Shown: positions 8,937-19,028, numbered from the stretch's first letter. The stretch is DNA of 34,052 nucleotides from Candidatus Fonsibacter sp. (GCA_009693745.1 SHWR01000002.1:1-34052), one strand, 5' to 3'. Made by a program: numbers and translations. The notes: generated by a model not told the origin, from the sequence alone.

Positions 8937-9842
8937 TTATTCATGTCCTTTTTTAGAAAACTTAAAAACTGAACTATCGAATTCGCTATATTTTTCATAA
9001 TTAATTAGTTCATATAATCGTTTTCTAGTCTGCATTTTATTAATCACATTATTTTGATGACCGTCTTTGAAGATTTGCCTTAGTCCGTCCTCAACATTTT
9101 TTAATGCTAATCTTTGCGTTGTTACTGGATAAATAACTAAATTATAGCCAAGATTATTAAGTTGTTTAACAGAAAGTAATTTTGATTTCCCAAATTCAGT
9201 CATGTTAGCAAGCAAATAAGCTTTTGTGGCTTTTCTGATTTTCTCAAATTCTTTTTCATCCTTTAAAGCTTCAGGAAAAATCATATCTGCGCCTGCATCA
9301 ACATAAGCTTTTATTCTTGAAATTGTTTTATCTAAGCCTTCAATAGCGTTAGCATCAGTTCTTGCTATAATTAAAAAATTTTTATCTTTTCTAGCTTTTA
9401 CTGCTGATTTAATTTTTTTAATCATTTCATTTGTACTCACAACGTCCTTATTATCTAAATGACCACATCTTTTAGGATTAACCTGATCCTCAATATGGCA
9501 GCCTGAAATTCCAAAATTTTCAAATGTTTCAATTGTTCGTGTACAATTCATAGGCTCACCAAATCCAGTATCAGCATCAACAATGGAAGGTAAATTTGTA
9601 ACTCGCGCAATTTGTTCAGCTCTATAAGAAACCTCCGTTAGAGTTGTAAGTCCAATATCAGGAATTCCCAAATCATTAGCCAAAACAGCACCTGATACAT
9701 AAACGCCATCATAACCAATTTCTTCAATTAATTTTGCAATCAAAGGACTATAAGCTCCTGGAAAGCGAATAATTTTTCCGTTTTTTAATTTTTTTTGTAA
9801 GTCAGCTCTTTTTTCTGTAGGTGTTTTTTTTACAAAATACAT
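8937..9842 (-). CDS. prpB: Methylisocitrate lyase
   Basis: PEP mutase/ICL superfamily: YVSGAVLANDLGIPDIG, DADTGFGEP, signature KRCGH. Confidence 0.9.
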   Translation of the reverse strand: MYFVKKTPTEKRADLQKKLKNGKIIRFPGAYSPLIAKLIEEIGYDGVYVSGAVLANDLGIPDIGLTTLTEVSYRAEQIARVTNLPSIVDADTGFGEPMNCTRTIETFENFGISGCHIEDQVNPKRCGHLDNKDVVSTNEMIKKIKSAVKARKDKNFLIIARTDANAIEGLDKTISRIKAYVDAGADMIFPEALKDEKEFEKIRKATKAYLLANMTEFGKSKLLSVKQLNNLGYNLVIYPVTTQRLALKNVEDGLRQIFKDGHQNNVINKMQTRKRLYELINYEKYSEFDSSVFKFSKKGHE

Positions 9843-9844
9843 AA

Positions 9845-10516
9845 TTAACTTATAAACTTTATTTTTGATAATATTCCATTCATTTCAGTAAAGTCATTAA
9901 TAAAATGATTATGATAAATACTATTTTGATCTTTCTCAGTGTAGCCACCTTTTACTAAAATAAAATGTACTTTTGCTACTCTTGCTGTTTCAGCGTCAGT
10001 TTCACTATCACCAACCATTATGCTATCTTCTTTTTTAACATCTAATATTTCTAATATATTTGTTAAATGTCTTGGATCTGGTTTTTTGTACTCAAAAGTA
10101 TCTGCTCCTGCAATGTAATCAAAAAATTCAATAAGTTTAATTTCTTTAAGGAGTTTTTTAGCCAAAGATTCCATTTTATTTGTGCAAATAGCAAAATTAA
10201 TATTTTGGGATTTTCCCCAAGCTAGAAACTCATTAACTCCTTTAATAATTTTTGATTTTTTTGAAATATTTTCTCTATAATAATTTATAAATTCTTCAGT
10301 CATTTTTTTGTGAATATTTATATCGTAATTTTTTTTTTCTTCTTTTAAAGATTTTAAAATCAAATTAGAGGCACCTCTGCCAGCTAAATGACGTATGTCT
10401 GAAATTGGTTTTTGCTGATATCCAAATTTTTTCATTACATAGTTATGGGCATCCATTAAGTCTGGCGCCGAATCTACAAGAGTCCCGTCTAGGTCAAAAA
10501 CTATTGCTTTACTCAT
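9845..10516 (-). CDS. gph: HAD-family phosphatase, phosphoglycolate phosphatase-like
   Basis: FDLDGTLVDSAPDL, ICTNKMESLAKKLL, KPDPRHL, MVGDSETDAETARVA. Confidence 0.8.
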   Translation of the reverse strand: MSKAIVFDLDGTLVDSAPDLMDAHNYVMKKFGYQQKPISDIRHLAGRGASNLILKSLKEEKKNYDINIHKKMTEEFINYYRENISKKSKIIKGVNEFLAWGKSQNINFAICTNKMESLAKKLLKEIKLIEFFDYIAGADTFEYKKPDPRHLTNILEILDVKKEDSIMVGDSETDAETARVAKVHFILVKGGYTEKDQNSIYHNHFINDFTEMNGILSKIKFIS

Positions 10517-10593
10517 AAATTAATTAAAAAAATTAGTAGTTAAAGAAATAATTTGTGAGTTAAAATATCAAAATCATTAATATATTAACATTG

Positions 10594-10637
10594 TTCAAAT
10601 AGCAATAAATCATAAACCTGAATTAAAGCTATTTGAA
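10594..10637. repeat. Perfect 10-bp inverted repeat upstream of the glmU-like gene
   Basis: ttcaaatagc (10594-10603) and gctatttgaa (10628-10637), 24-nt spacer; second arm ends 8 nt before the ATG. Confidence 0.8.
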
Positions 10638-10645
10638 ATTTAATT

Positions 10646-11257
10646 ATGATTGAATCAAAAGAATTATTACAAAATAAAATTAAAAGATTTGCGATTAAAA
10701 AAGGAGTTAAATTAATTTCTCCAGACTCAATTTATTTGTCATCAGATACTAAGTTTGGAAAGAATGTATTAATTGAACCCTTTGTTGTCATCGGTAAGGG
10801 CGTTAAAATTGGAAATAATGTTAAAATTTTAAGTTTTTCATATATAGAAAAAACAAAAATTGCAAACAATATAACGATTGGACCATTTGCAAGATTAAGA
10901 CTAGATACAATCTTAGAGGATAATTCTAAAGTTGGAAATTTTGTTGAAATTAAAAAATCTAGAGTTGGAAAAAATTCTAAAATTAATCATTTAAGTTACA
11001 TTGGAGATTCAGTTTTAGGAAAAAATGTTAATGTTGGCGCCGGAACAATCACTTGTAATTATGATGGCACAAATAAATATAAAACTAAAATTTTAGACAA
11101 TGCTTTTATTGGATCAAACACTTCTTTAGTTGCCCCGTTAAAAATAGGAAAAAATACAGTTATCGGAGCAGGTTCTACTATTACTAAAGATGTAAAAGAT
11201 AACACTCTCGCTTTAAGTAGAATTTCTCAAAGAGAATTTAGAAAAAGAAAAAAATAA
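10646..11257 (+). CDS. Stand-alone left-handed beta-helix acetyltransferase equal to the C-terminal half of GlmU
   Basis: Hexapeptide repeats; [35 protein letters not shown] is diagnostic of the GlmU acetyltransferase domain; adjacent to glmS. Confidence 0.88.
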   Translation: MIESKELLQNKIKRFAIKKGVKLISPDSIYLSSDTKFGKNVLIEPFVVIGKGVKIGNNVKILSFSYIEKTKIANNITIGPFARLRLDTILEDNSKVGNFVEIKKSRVGKNSKINHLSYIGDSVLGKNVNVGAGTITCNYDGTNKYKTKILDNAFIGSNTSLVAPLKIGKNTVIGAGSTITKDVKDNTLALSRISQREFRKRKK

Positions 11258-11266
11258 AAATATTTT

Positions 11267-13087
11267 ATGTGCGGTATTATTGGTATTGCTAGCTATAAAG
11301 ATATTTCTAAAAATATTTTAGAGTCTCTTAAAAAACTTGAATATCGAGGTTATGACTCTGCCGGGATATCGACAATTTATAATGGAGAAATTGTAGAGAG
11401 TAAATGCGCTGGTAAAGTTTCTGATTTAGAAAAATTAATTAAAAAAACAACATTATCTGGAAATATTGGAATTGGCCATGTTCGTTGGGCTACTCATGGA
11501 GCTCCAAATCAAGCAAATGCTCATCCCCATTCTTCAGAGGAAGTGTCCGTTGTTCATAATGGAATTATTGAAAATTCTGCAATTATTAAAAAAGAACTAA
11601 TAGTGAAAGGGCATATTTTTAAATCTCAAACAGATACTGAGGTTGTTACTCATCTTATTACAGAGAATTTGAGAAAAATGAATTATTTAGATTCTGTATT
11701 TGAAACTTTAAAGAAATTAGAAGGAAGTTTTGCATTAGGAATTATTTTTAAAAAATTTAATAATTTAATTGTAGGAGCAAGAAGAGGTAGTCCACTAGTT
11801 GTTGGTTATACTGATAAAGAAAAATATATTGGATCAGATTCTTATGCTTTAAATTCTATGACAAAAGAAGTTTCTTATCTCGATGATGGGGATGTGTGTG
11901 TATTAACTAAAGATAAAATTGAATTTTTTGATAAAAATAACAAAAAAATTGAAAAAAAAATATATAAATTAGTTAATGATGATGGAGTTTATAATAAAGG
12001 TAATTTTAAAGATTTCATGTCAAAAGAAATCTTTGAACAACCAGAAGTTATTAAAAAATGTATTAATGAATATCTCGATAAAATAAGAAAAGAGATTAAT
12101 ATAGTTAATTTTCCAGTTGATCCAAAAAAAATTATAAAAGTTAACTTAATAGGCTGTGGAACAGCATATCACGCATGTGTAGTTGGCAAGTATTGGTTTG
12201 AAGAGTTTACTAATTTAGATGTGAGCGTAGATGTTGCTTCAGAATTTAGATATAGGAATATTAAAATAAAAAAAAATGAACTTTATATTTTTGTTTCTCA
12301 ATCAGGAGAAACTGCAGATATAATTGCAGCTTTAGATTTTTGTAAAAAAAGAGGAGCAAAAACTTGCTCTATTGTAAATGTTACTGAAAGCTCATTATCA
12401 AGATTATCAGATTTAGTTTTGCCAATTCATGTTGGACCAGAAGTTGGCGTTGCTTCAACAAAAGCTTTTACAGGACAGATTTTAGTTCTTTTGTTATTTA
12501 TTTTAAAAATAGCAAGAATTAGAGATGAAATAAAAAAAAAGGAATATTTAAATATTATTACGGATCTAGAAAATATTCATTCTAATATTGAATTAATCTT
12601 AAAAAAAAAAAAATTAATTGAAGATTTGGCAGTAGATTTTTTAGATATAAAAGGTTCAATGTTTTTAGGCAGAGGACTTTCATATCCAATTGCATTAGAA
12701 GGGGCCCTTAAATTTAAAGAACTTACTTATCTGCATGCTGAGGGTTATCCAGCAGGAGAAATGAAGCATGGTCCTTTAGCTCTAGTTGAAAATGGAATAC
12801 CAGTTATTGTTGTTGCGCCAAGAGATAGATTTTATGAAAAAACAATTTCAAATATGCAGGAAGTTATTGCACGAGGAGGGAAAATTTTATTAATTTCTGA
12901 TCATGAAGATGATAGTGCTACTAGTGAAAACATTTGGTCAGAAATCAGAATTCCAAAAATTCATAAATTTCTTTCTCCTTTTTTAACGAATATTCCTTTA
13001 CAACTACTTGCTTATTATGTTGCTTTAAAAAAAGGTAACGACATAGATAGGCCAAGAAATTTAGCCAAATCTGTTACGGTTGAATAA
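11267..13087 (+). CDS. glmS: Glutamine--fructose-6-phosphate aminotransferase (isomerizing)
   Basis: MCGIIGIA N-terminus, LEYRGYDSAGI, two SIS domains, C-terminal DRPRNLAKSVTVE. Confidence 0.97.
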   Translation: MCGIIGIASYKDISKNILESLKKLEYRGYDSAGISTIYNGEIVESKCAGKVSDLEKLIKKTTLSGNIGIGHVRWATHGAPNQANAHPHSSEEVSVVHNGIIENSAIIKKELIVKGHIFKSQTDTEVVTHLITENLRKMNYLDSVFETLKKLEGSFALGIIFKKFNNLIVGARRGSPLVVGYTDKEKYIGSDSYALNSMTKEVSYLDDGDVCVLTKDKIEFFDKNNKKIEKKIYKLVNDDGVYNKGNFKDFMSKEIFEQPEVIKKCINEYLDKIRKEINIVNFPVDPKKIIKVNLIGCGTAYHACVVGKYWFEEFTNLDVSVDVASEFRYRNIKIKKNELYIFVSQSGETADIIAALDFCKKRGAKTCSIVNVTESSLSRLSDLVLPIHVGPEVGVASTKAFTGQILVLLLFILKIARIRDEIKKKEYLNIITDLENIHSNIELILKKKKLIEDLAVDFLDIKGSMFLGRGLSYPIALEGALKFKELTYLHAEGYPAGEMKHGPLALVENGIPVIVVAPRDRFYEKTISNMQEVIARGGKILLISDHEDDSATSENIWSEIRIPKIHKFLSPFLTNIPLQLLAYYVALKKGNDIDRPRNLAKSVTVE

Positions 13088-13136
13088 TTTATTCTTGTAC
13101 GCTTAGAATACTCTATATATATACTGTAGGTTGAAT

Positions 13137-14513
13137 ATGAAAAATTGGAAATCAAATTCTTGGAGAGCAAAAACTGCAAAGCATTTACCTGTTTATGAAA
13201 ACGAAGGTAAATTGAATCAGGTTTTGAAGGAGATTTCAAAATTTCCTCCGCTTGTTTTTGCAGGAGAGACGCGCACACTTAAACATATGTTAGGAGAAGT
13301 GAGTGAAGGAAAAGCTTTTTTATTTCAAGGGGGTGATTGTGCTGAGAGTTTTGAAGAATTTCATCCAGATAATATTAGAGATTTATTTAAAGTTATTTTA
13401 CAGGTTTCCTTAATACTTACTGTTTCATCGCATTTACCAATAGTAAAAATAGGTAGAGTTGCAGGCCAATTCTCTAAACCAAGAAGCTCTTCCACAGAAA
13501 TTATAAATGGAAAAGAGCTTCCCAGTTATTTAGGAGATAACATTAACGGTATGAAATTTGATGAGCAGTCTAGAAAACCAGACCCTATAAGATTATTAAA
13601 ATCTTACTCACAATCTGCTGCAACATTAAATTTATTAAGAGCATTTTCTCAAGGGGGCTTTGCTGACTTAAGCAAAGTTCACTTATGGAATATGGACTTT
13701 GTAAATAAGAGTGCTGATAAAAAATTTAAAGAGATTCAAAATAAAGTCATGGAAGCTTTAAATTTTATGCATGCTTGTGGTATAACTATTGAGCAAAATA
13801 GAAGACTAAGAACTGTTAATTTTTACACAAGTCATGAGGCTTTGCATCTTCCCTATGAAGAAGCAATGACACGAGTAGATTCAACTACAGGAGAACATCA
13901 CGATACTTCAGCACATTTTTTATGGATTGGAGATCGTACTAGACAAATAGATGGCGCGCACGTGGAATTTTGTAGAGGAATTAAAAATCCAATAGGAATT
14001 AAATGCGGACCCACTTTAGATCCAAAAGAATTAATTAAGTTAATTGAAGTTTTAAATCCAGATGATGAAGCTGGAAGGATAACTTTAATAGCTAGATTTG
14101 GACATGATAAAGTTGAAAAGTTTTTACCAAAACTTATTCAGGCTGTTAAAAAATCAAATAAAAAAGTAATCTGGTCGTGCGACCCTATGCACGGTAATAC
14201 CATTAAATCTATTACTGGATTTAAAACTAGACCATTCAAAGATATAATTTCAGAAGTAAAAAGTTTCTTTGATGTTCATCAAGGAGAGGGAACTTATGCT
14301 GGAGGACTTCATATTGAAATGACAGGAAAAAATGTCACAGAATGTATTGGAGGCGCACAAAATATTACTGATAAAGATCTATCAAGCAGATACCATACAC
14401 ATTGCGATCCTAGATTGAATGCAAATCAAGCTATTGAGTTGGCTTTCCTAATTTCTGAAGAAATTAAGAAAAATTCTAAATATTCAATAAATTCTATTAG
14501 AAAAGCTTCTTAA
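13137..14513 (+). CDS. Class II 3-deoxy-7-phosphoheptulonate (DAHP) synthase
   Basis: MKNWKSNSWR, PPLVFAGETRTLK, FLFQGGDCAESF, YHTHCDPRLNANQA; ATG 13137 preferred over TTG 13131. Confidence 0.93.
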   Translation: MKNWKSNSWRAKTAKHLPVYENEGKLNQVLKEISKFPPLVFAGETRTLKHMLGEVSEGKAFLFQGGDCAESFEEFHPDNIRDLFKVILQVSLILTVSSHLPIVKIGRVAGQFSKPRSSSTEIINGKELPSYLGDNINGMKFDEQSRKPDPIRLLKSYSQSAATLNLLRAFSQGGFADLSKVHLWNMDFVNKSADKKFKEIQNKVMEALNFMHACGITIEQNRRLRTVNFYTSHEALHLPYEEAMTRVDSTTGEHHDTSAHFLWIGDRTRQIDGAHVEFCRGIKNPIGIKCGPTLDPKELIKLIEVLNPDDEAGRITLIARFGHDKVEKFLPKLIQAVKKSNKKVIWSCDPMHGNTIKSITGFKTRPFKDIISEVKSFFDVHQGEGTYAGGLHIEMTGKNVTECIGGAQNITDKDLSSRYHTHCDPRLNANQAIELAFLISEEIKKNSKYSINSIRKAS

Positions 14514-14537
14514 AAATTATTATTTAATAATTTTTTT
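14512..14537 (+). terminator. Possible AT-only intrinsic terminator after the DAHP synthase gene
   Basis: aaaaattatt-attt-aataattttt followed by tt: perfect 10-bp arms and a 4-nt loop, but no GC pairs. Confidence 0.35.
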
Positions 14538-14570
14538 GCATCAAACATAAAAAAAAGTAAAAACATTATA

Positions 14571-15314
14571 ATGAAAGCAGCAGAGAGAATTCAATTTATT
14601 AAAAACTGGATTAAAAACTATTGTAATTCAATGGAAAAAAAACCTGACAGCTTAGTAGTTGGGGTTTCCGGAGGAATTGATTCTGCGGTAGTGAGTACTA
14701 TTTCTGCAATGACAGGAATGAGAGTTAAAGCTTTGTCTATGCCAATTAGGCAATTAAAATTTCAAGATGATTTAAGCAAAGCTCATTTAAAATGGTTAAA
14801 GAGTAAATTTTCTAATGTTGATGAAGTAATTATTAATTTAGATGAAGTCTTTAACAGTTTTGAAAAAACAATGGGGCAATTTAATAATGAACATGCTTTT
14901 GCAAATTCTAAAGCAAGATTACGAATGGCTACTCTTTATCAAGTAGCGGGTGCAAATAATGGAATTGTTGTTGGAACTGGAAATAAAATAGAGGATTTTG
15001 GAGTAGGTTTTTATACAAAATATGGTGACGGTGGAGTTGATATTTCTCCGATTGCAGATTGTTTAAAATCACAAGTATGGGAAATGGGTAAAGAACTTAA
15101 TATATTAAATGATATTATCATCGCAGCACCTACAGATGGGTTATGGACTGACGGAAGAACTGATGAAAGTCAATTAGGAATGTCCTATGAAGATTTAGAA
15201 AAAGTTATGATTAATCCAAAAGACAAAAATTATGAAAAATATTTCAAAATTAGGAAAAGAAATCTTCATAAAATGAATTTAATTCCGATTTGTAAATTTA
15301 ATGACAATGAATAG
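14571..15314 (+). CDS. nadE: NAD synthase, ammonia-dependent type (no glutaminase domain)
   Basis: VVGVSGGIDSAVVS P-loop, GTGNKIEDFGVGFYTKYGDGGVDISPIADC, PTDGLWTDGRTDESQLG. Confidence 0.92.
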   Translation: MKAAERIQFIKNWIKNYCNSMEKKPDSLVVGVSGGIDSAVVSTISAMTGMRVKALSMPIRQLKFQDDLSKAHLKWLKSKFSNVDEVIINLDEVFNSFEKTMGQFNNEHAFANSKARLRMATLYQVAGANNGIVVGTGNKIEDFGVGFYTKYGDGGVDISPIADCLKSQVWEMGKELNILNDIIIAAPTDGLWTDGRTDESQLGMSYEDLEKVMINPKDKNYEKYFKIRKRNLHKMNLIPICKFNDNE

Positions 15315-16656
15315 TCTAAAAATTTACAATACTTTGAGTAAAAAAAAAGAAGAATTTATTCCCTTAAATAAAAATACAGTTGGTATGTATGTCTGCGGTC
15401 CAACCGTTTATGATGAGCCACATATTGGTAATGCTAGGCCATTAATTATTTTTGATCTTGTGTATAGAATTTTAATAAAAAATTTTGGAAAAAAAAAAAT
15501 AAATTACGTTAGAAATATCACTGATATAGACGACAAGATTATACAAAGAGCTAAAGAGTTAAAGATTAATATTAGTGAGCTTACAAAAAGTGTCACAGAT
15601 ATTTTTTTAAGAGATTGCAAATATTTAAATTGTTTAACTCCAAATAACCAGCCCAAAGCTACTGAAAATGTAGAAGGTATGGTTAAAATGATTGAAAATT
15701 TATTAGCTAAAAAATTTGCATATATAAAAGATGGTAATGTTTATTTTAATGTAAATAAATTTAAAGATTATGGTAAATTATCAAATAAAAACCCAAAAGA
15801 ATTAATTTCTGGTTCCAGAGTAGAAATTTCAGAATTAAAAAATAATCCTTTAGATTTTGCACTGTGGAAACCCTCTAAAGATAAAGAGCCTTCTTGGGAT
15901 TCTCCTTGGGGAAAAGGAAGACCTGGGTGGCATATAGAGTGCTCAGTAATGTCAGAAAAGTATTTAGGTAAAGAGTTTGATTTACATTGTGGTGGATTGG
16001 ACCTTATTTTTCCTCATCATGAAAATGAGATAGCACAATCAATTTGCGCAAATGACTCCAATATTTTTGCTAAATATTGGATGCATAATGGTTATGTAAC
16101 CGTTGATGGAAAAAAAATGTCAAAATCTGATGGAAATTTTATCACTATTAATAATTTAAAGAATAACTTTAATGGTCAGATTATTAGATTATCTATTTTA
16201 GGCACCCATTATAGACAGCCTCTAGACTGGAATTTAAAAATTTTAGAGATAAATAAAAAAATACTAGAGAATTGGTATAGTCTTTATTTGCCTAATGAAG
16301 ATGAAATTAGCGATGAGCTTTGTAATATTTTATTAGACGATTTAAATACGCCTAAGTTTATAACAAGTATTCATAATCTTTATAACAAAGCAAAAATTGG
16401 CGATGTTACAGCTAAAAAAGATTTAAATTCTGCACTTAAATTTATTGGTTTGTTTGATGAAAATGAAAAGCAATTTAATAGTTTAAGAAAAAAATCAGAA
16501 CTAGATGTAAGTGAGATTGAAAATCTTATAGAACAGAGAAATCTTGCTAGAAAAAATAAAGATTTTAAAAAAGCCGATAAAATTAGAATGGATCTTGAAA
16601 AAAACTTGATTTTAATTGAAGATCTTAATGATAAAACGCATTGGAAGCACAAATAA
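15301..16656 (+). CDS. cysS: Cysteinyl-tRNA synthetase
   Basis: MYVCGPTVYDEPHIGNARP, WHIECSVM, HHENEIAQS, KMSKSDGNF; start overlaps the end of nadE (ATG 15301 or 15307). Confidence 0.96.
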   Translation: MTMNSLKIYNTLSKKKEEFIPLNKNTVGMYVCGPTVYDEPHIGNARPLIIFDLVYRILIKNFGKKKINYVRNITDIDDKIIQRAKELKINISELTKSVTDIFLRDCKYLNCLTPNNQPKATENVEGMVKMIENLLAKKFAYIKDGNVYFNVNKFKDYGKLSNKNPKELISGSRVEISELKNNPLDFALWKPSKDKEPSWDSPWGKGRPGWHIECSVMSEKYLGKEFDLHCGGLDLIFPHHENEIAQSICANDSNIFAKYWMHNGYVTVDGKKMSKSDGNFITINNLKNNFNGQIIRLSILGTHYRQPLDWNLKILEINKKILENWYSLYLPNEDEISDELCNILLDDLNTPKFITSIHNLYNKAKIGDVTAKKDLNSALKFIGLFDENEKQFNSLRKKSELDVSEIENLIEQRNLARKNKDFKKADKIRMDLEKNLILIEDLNDKTHWKHK

Positions 16657-18260
16657 TGACTAAAGAAAAAATTTATATATTTGATACCACTCTAAGAGAC
16701 GGAGCCCAAACACAAGGTGTCGATTTTTCCATGGATGAAAAAAATCGAATTGCTGCAGCACTATCCAAATTAGGAGTTGACTATATTGAGGCTGGCTGGC
16801 CCGGTGCCAATCCAACGGATACTAATTTTTTTAATAAGCCTCCAAAATTAGCAAATTCGACTTTAGTTGCTTTTGGAATGACAAAAAAATCTGGAAGGAG
16901 CGCAGAAAATGATCCAGGTCTTTCTGCTATTTTAAATTCTAATACTAAATCTGTTTGTATTGTAGGAAAAACATGGGACTTTCATGTAGATGTAGCTTTG
17001 GGCATTTCAAAGGAAGAAAATTTAGAAAATATCATTGATACTACAAAACATTTTGTAAAAAATAAAAGAGAGTACATGTTTGATGCAGAACACTTTTTCG
17101 ATGGGTACAAGAACAATAAAGATTATACATTAAAATGTGTTCGTTCAGCTTATGATAATGGAGCAAGATGGATTGTTTTGTGTGATACAAATGGCGGAAC
17201 ATTACCATATGAAATTGAAGAAATTGTAAGTGATGTTGCAAAGGTTATTCCTGGAAAGAATTTAGGAATTCATACTCATAATGATACTGAAAATGCAGTA
17301 GCAAATACATTAGCCGCCATTAGATCTGGAGCACGCCAAGTGCAGGGAACATTAAATGGTTTGGGTGAGAGGTGTGGCAATGCAAATATTGTATCCATTA
17401 TTCCAACTTTATTATTCAAAAAATATTTTAAAGATAAATTCGAGATAGCAGTGGAAGAAACGAAAGTTAAATACTTAACTGAATGCTCTAGATTGCTAGA
17501 TGAAATATTAAACAGAAAACCTAATAATCATGCCGCTTATGTAGGAGCTTCAGCTTTTTCACATAAGGGTGGTCTTCATGTTTCAGCAGTTGAAAAGAAT
17601 CCAAAAACATATGAACATATTGTTCCAGAATTTGTTGGAAATAAAAGAAATATTGTTATTTCTGATCAATCTGGAAGATCAAATATTTTATCAAGACTAG
17701 AAAAATTAAATATTAAAATTAATAAAGATGATCCAAAAGTTCAAAAATTATTAGAACAAGTCAAAGATAGAGAATTTATTGGATATGCTTATGACGGGGC
17801 TGATGCTTCATTTGAATTATTAACTCGAAGATTATTAGGAGAAGTTCCTAATTATTTAAATATTAAAAAATATGAAGTTAAAGTTAGCAAAACTGGCGAT
17901 AATGATCTTATTAATTCTTATGCAACTGTCGTTTTACAAGTTGATAAAAAAGATATTGTTTGCGAAGGATCAGGCAACGGACCAGTTAATGCAATCGATA
18001 ATGCGATCAGATCTAATGTAAGTAATATTGGAAAATATAGTGAATATTTAAAAGATTTAAGATTAGTAGATTATAAAGTTAGAATTTTAAATACAGGAAC
18101 TAATGCGATTACCAGAGTATCCATTGAGAGCACGGATAGTACAGGAGATGTATGGTTCACTATTGGAGTCTCTCCAAATATAATTGAAGCTTCTTTTAGA
18201 GCGTTAATAGATAGTATTGATTACAAGTTATATAAAGATAAGGCGCCTGCAAACTTGTAA
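16656..18260 (+). CDS. cimA: (R)-citramalate synthase
   Basis: DTTLRDGAQTQGVDFSMDEK, HTHNDTENAVANTLAA, GLGERCGNAN, regulatory C-terminal domain; ATG 16656 overlaps the cysS stop (TAATG). Confidence 0.88.
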   Translation: MTKEKIYIFDTTLRDGAQTQGVDFSMDEKNRIAAALSKLGVDYIEAGWPGANPTDTNFFNKPPKLANSTLVAFGMTKKSGRSAENDPGLSAILNSNTKSVCIVGKTWDFHVDVALGISKEENLENIIDTTKHFVKNKREYMFDAEHFFDGYKNNKDYTLKCVRSAYDNGARWIVLCDTNGGTLPYEIEEIVSDVAKVIPGKNLGIHTHNDTENAVANTLAAIRSGARQVQGTLNGLGERCGNANIVSIIPTLLFKKYFKDKFEIAVEETKVKYLTECSRLLDEILNRKPNNHAAYVGASAFSHKGGLHVSAVEKNPKTYEHIVPEFVGNKRNIVISDQSGRSNILSRLEKLNIKINKDDPKVQKLLEQVKDREFIGYAYDGADASFELLTRRLLGEVPNYLNIKKYEVKVSKTGDNDLINSYATVVLQVDKKDIVCEGSGNGPVNAIDNAIRSNVSNIGKYSEYLKDLRLVDYKVRILNTGTNAITRVSIESTDSTGDVWFTIGVSPNIIEASFRALIDSIDYKLYKDKAPANL

Positions 18261-18991
18261 TGTTATTTAAAAATATTCATTTTATTTTAGTTAGACCTCA
18301 GCTTGGTGAGAATATAGGTGCCACAGCAAGATCATTAAAAAATTTTAATTTTGAAAATTTACGATTAATCTCCCCACGAGATAGTTGGCCAAATAAAAGC
18401 GCAGTATATACAGCAGTAGACGCTAAAGATATTGTTCATAAAGCAAAAGTATTTTTAAACAATGATCAGGCAGTTTCAGATTTAGATTATGTTTTTGCAA
18501 CCACATCAAGAAGTAGATCAGTTAATAAAAAAATCATTGATTTAAATGAGGCTGTAAAAATTATTAAAAAACAAAGTTCTCTTCATAAAAAAAGTGGAAT
18601 TTTTTTTGGACCGGAAGCATCAGGATTGAGTAATGATGATCTTATTAACGCCAATTATTTAGTTAATATTCCAACCAGTAATAAATTTAAGTCATTAAAT
18701 TTATCACATGCAGTAACTATTTTCGCTTTTGAATTATTTATTGCTTCAAAAAAGTTTGAACCTATCGTTAAGAATTTATATAGAAGCGAGGATGTGAAAA
18801 AGAAAGAAGTTAATGCTTTTTTAGATTTTTTAATATCTCGTTTAGATAAGGTAGGTTTTTTGAAACCACAGGAAAAAAAACAACAAATGATTAGGAGTGT
18901 TAAAAATATTTTTCATCGAAGTTCTCTTTCTACGCAGGAAATCAGAACTTTATCAGGAGTTATCAGTTCTTTAATTAAATATAAAGAATGA
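18260..18991 (+). CDS. trmJ: SpoU/TrmH-superfamily RNA methyltransferase, TrmJ-like
   Basis: LVRPQLGENIGATARSLKNF, FFGPEASGLSNDDL, IPTSNKFKSLNLSHAVTIFAFEL. Confidence 0.85.
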   Translation: MLFKNIHFILVRPQLGENIGATARSLKNFNFENLRLISPRDSWPNKSAVYTAVDAKDIVHKAKVFLNNDQAVSDLDYVFATTSRSRSVNKKIIDLNEAVKIIKKQSSLHKKSGIFFGPEASGLSNDDLINANYLVNIPTSNKFKSLNLSHAVTIFAFELFIASKKFEPIVKNLYRSEDVKKKEVNAFLDFLISRLDKVGFLKPQEKKQQMIRSVKNIFHRSSLSTQEIRTLSGVISSLIKYKE

Positions 18992-18999
18992 GAGTAACA

Positions 19000-19028
19000 T
19001 TGACTAAAAGAATGAGGGTTATTATAAC
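19000..19028 (+). promoter_or_regulatory. Candidate sigma70 promoter for rpsD
   Basis: TTGACT (19000-19005), 17-bp spacer, TATAAC (19023-19028); 15 bp before the rpsD ATG. Confidence 0.6.

Noticed and set aside
10517-10645. glmS-type ribozyme or another known riboswitch in the glmU-glmS leader
   Set aside because: Only a simple inverted repeat is visible; no recognisable ribozyme core, and the region is short.
10517-10645. Pseudogene of the missing GlmU N-terminal domain
   Set aside because: The intergenic is too short and reads as AT-rich non-coding sequence with no LxxGxGTRM remnant.
13015-13278. 87-aa minus-strand ORF (…STVTDLAKFLGLSMS…)
   Set aside because: It is the reverse complement of the glmS C-terminus and the DAHP synthase start, a familiar spurious antisense ORF.
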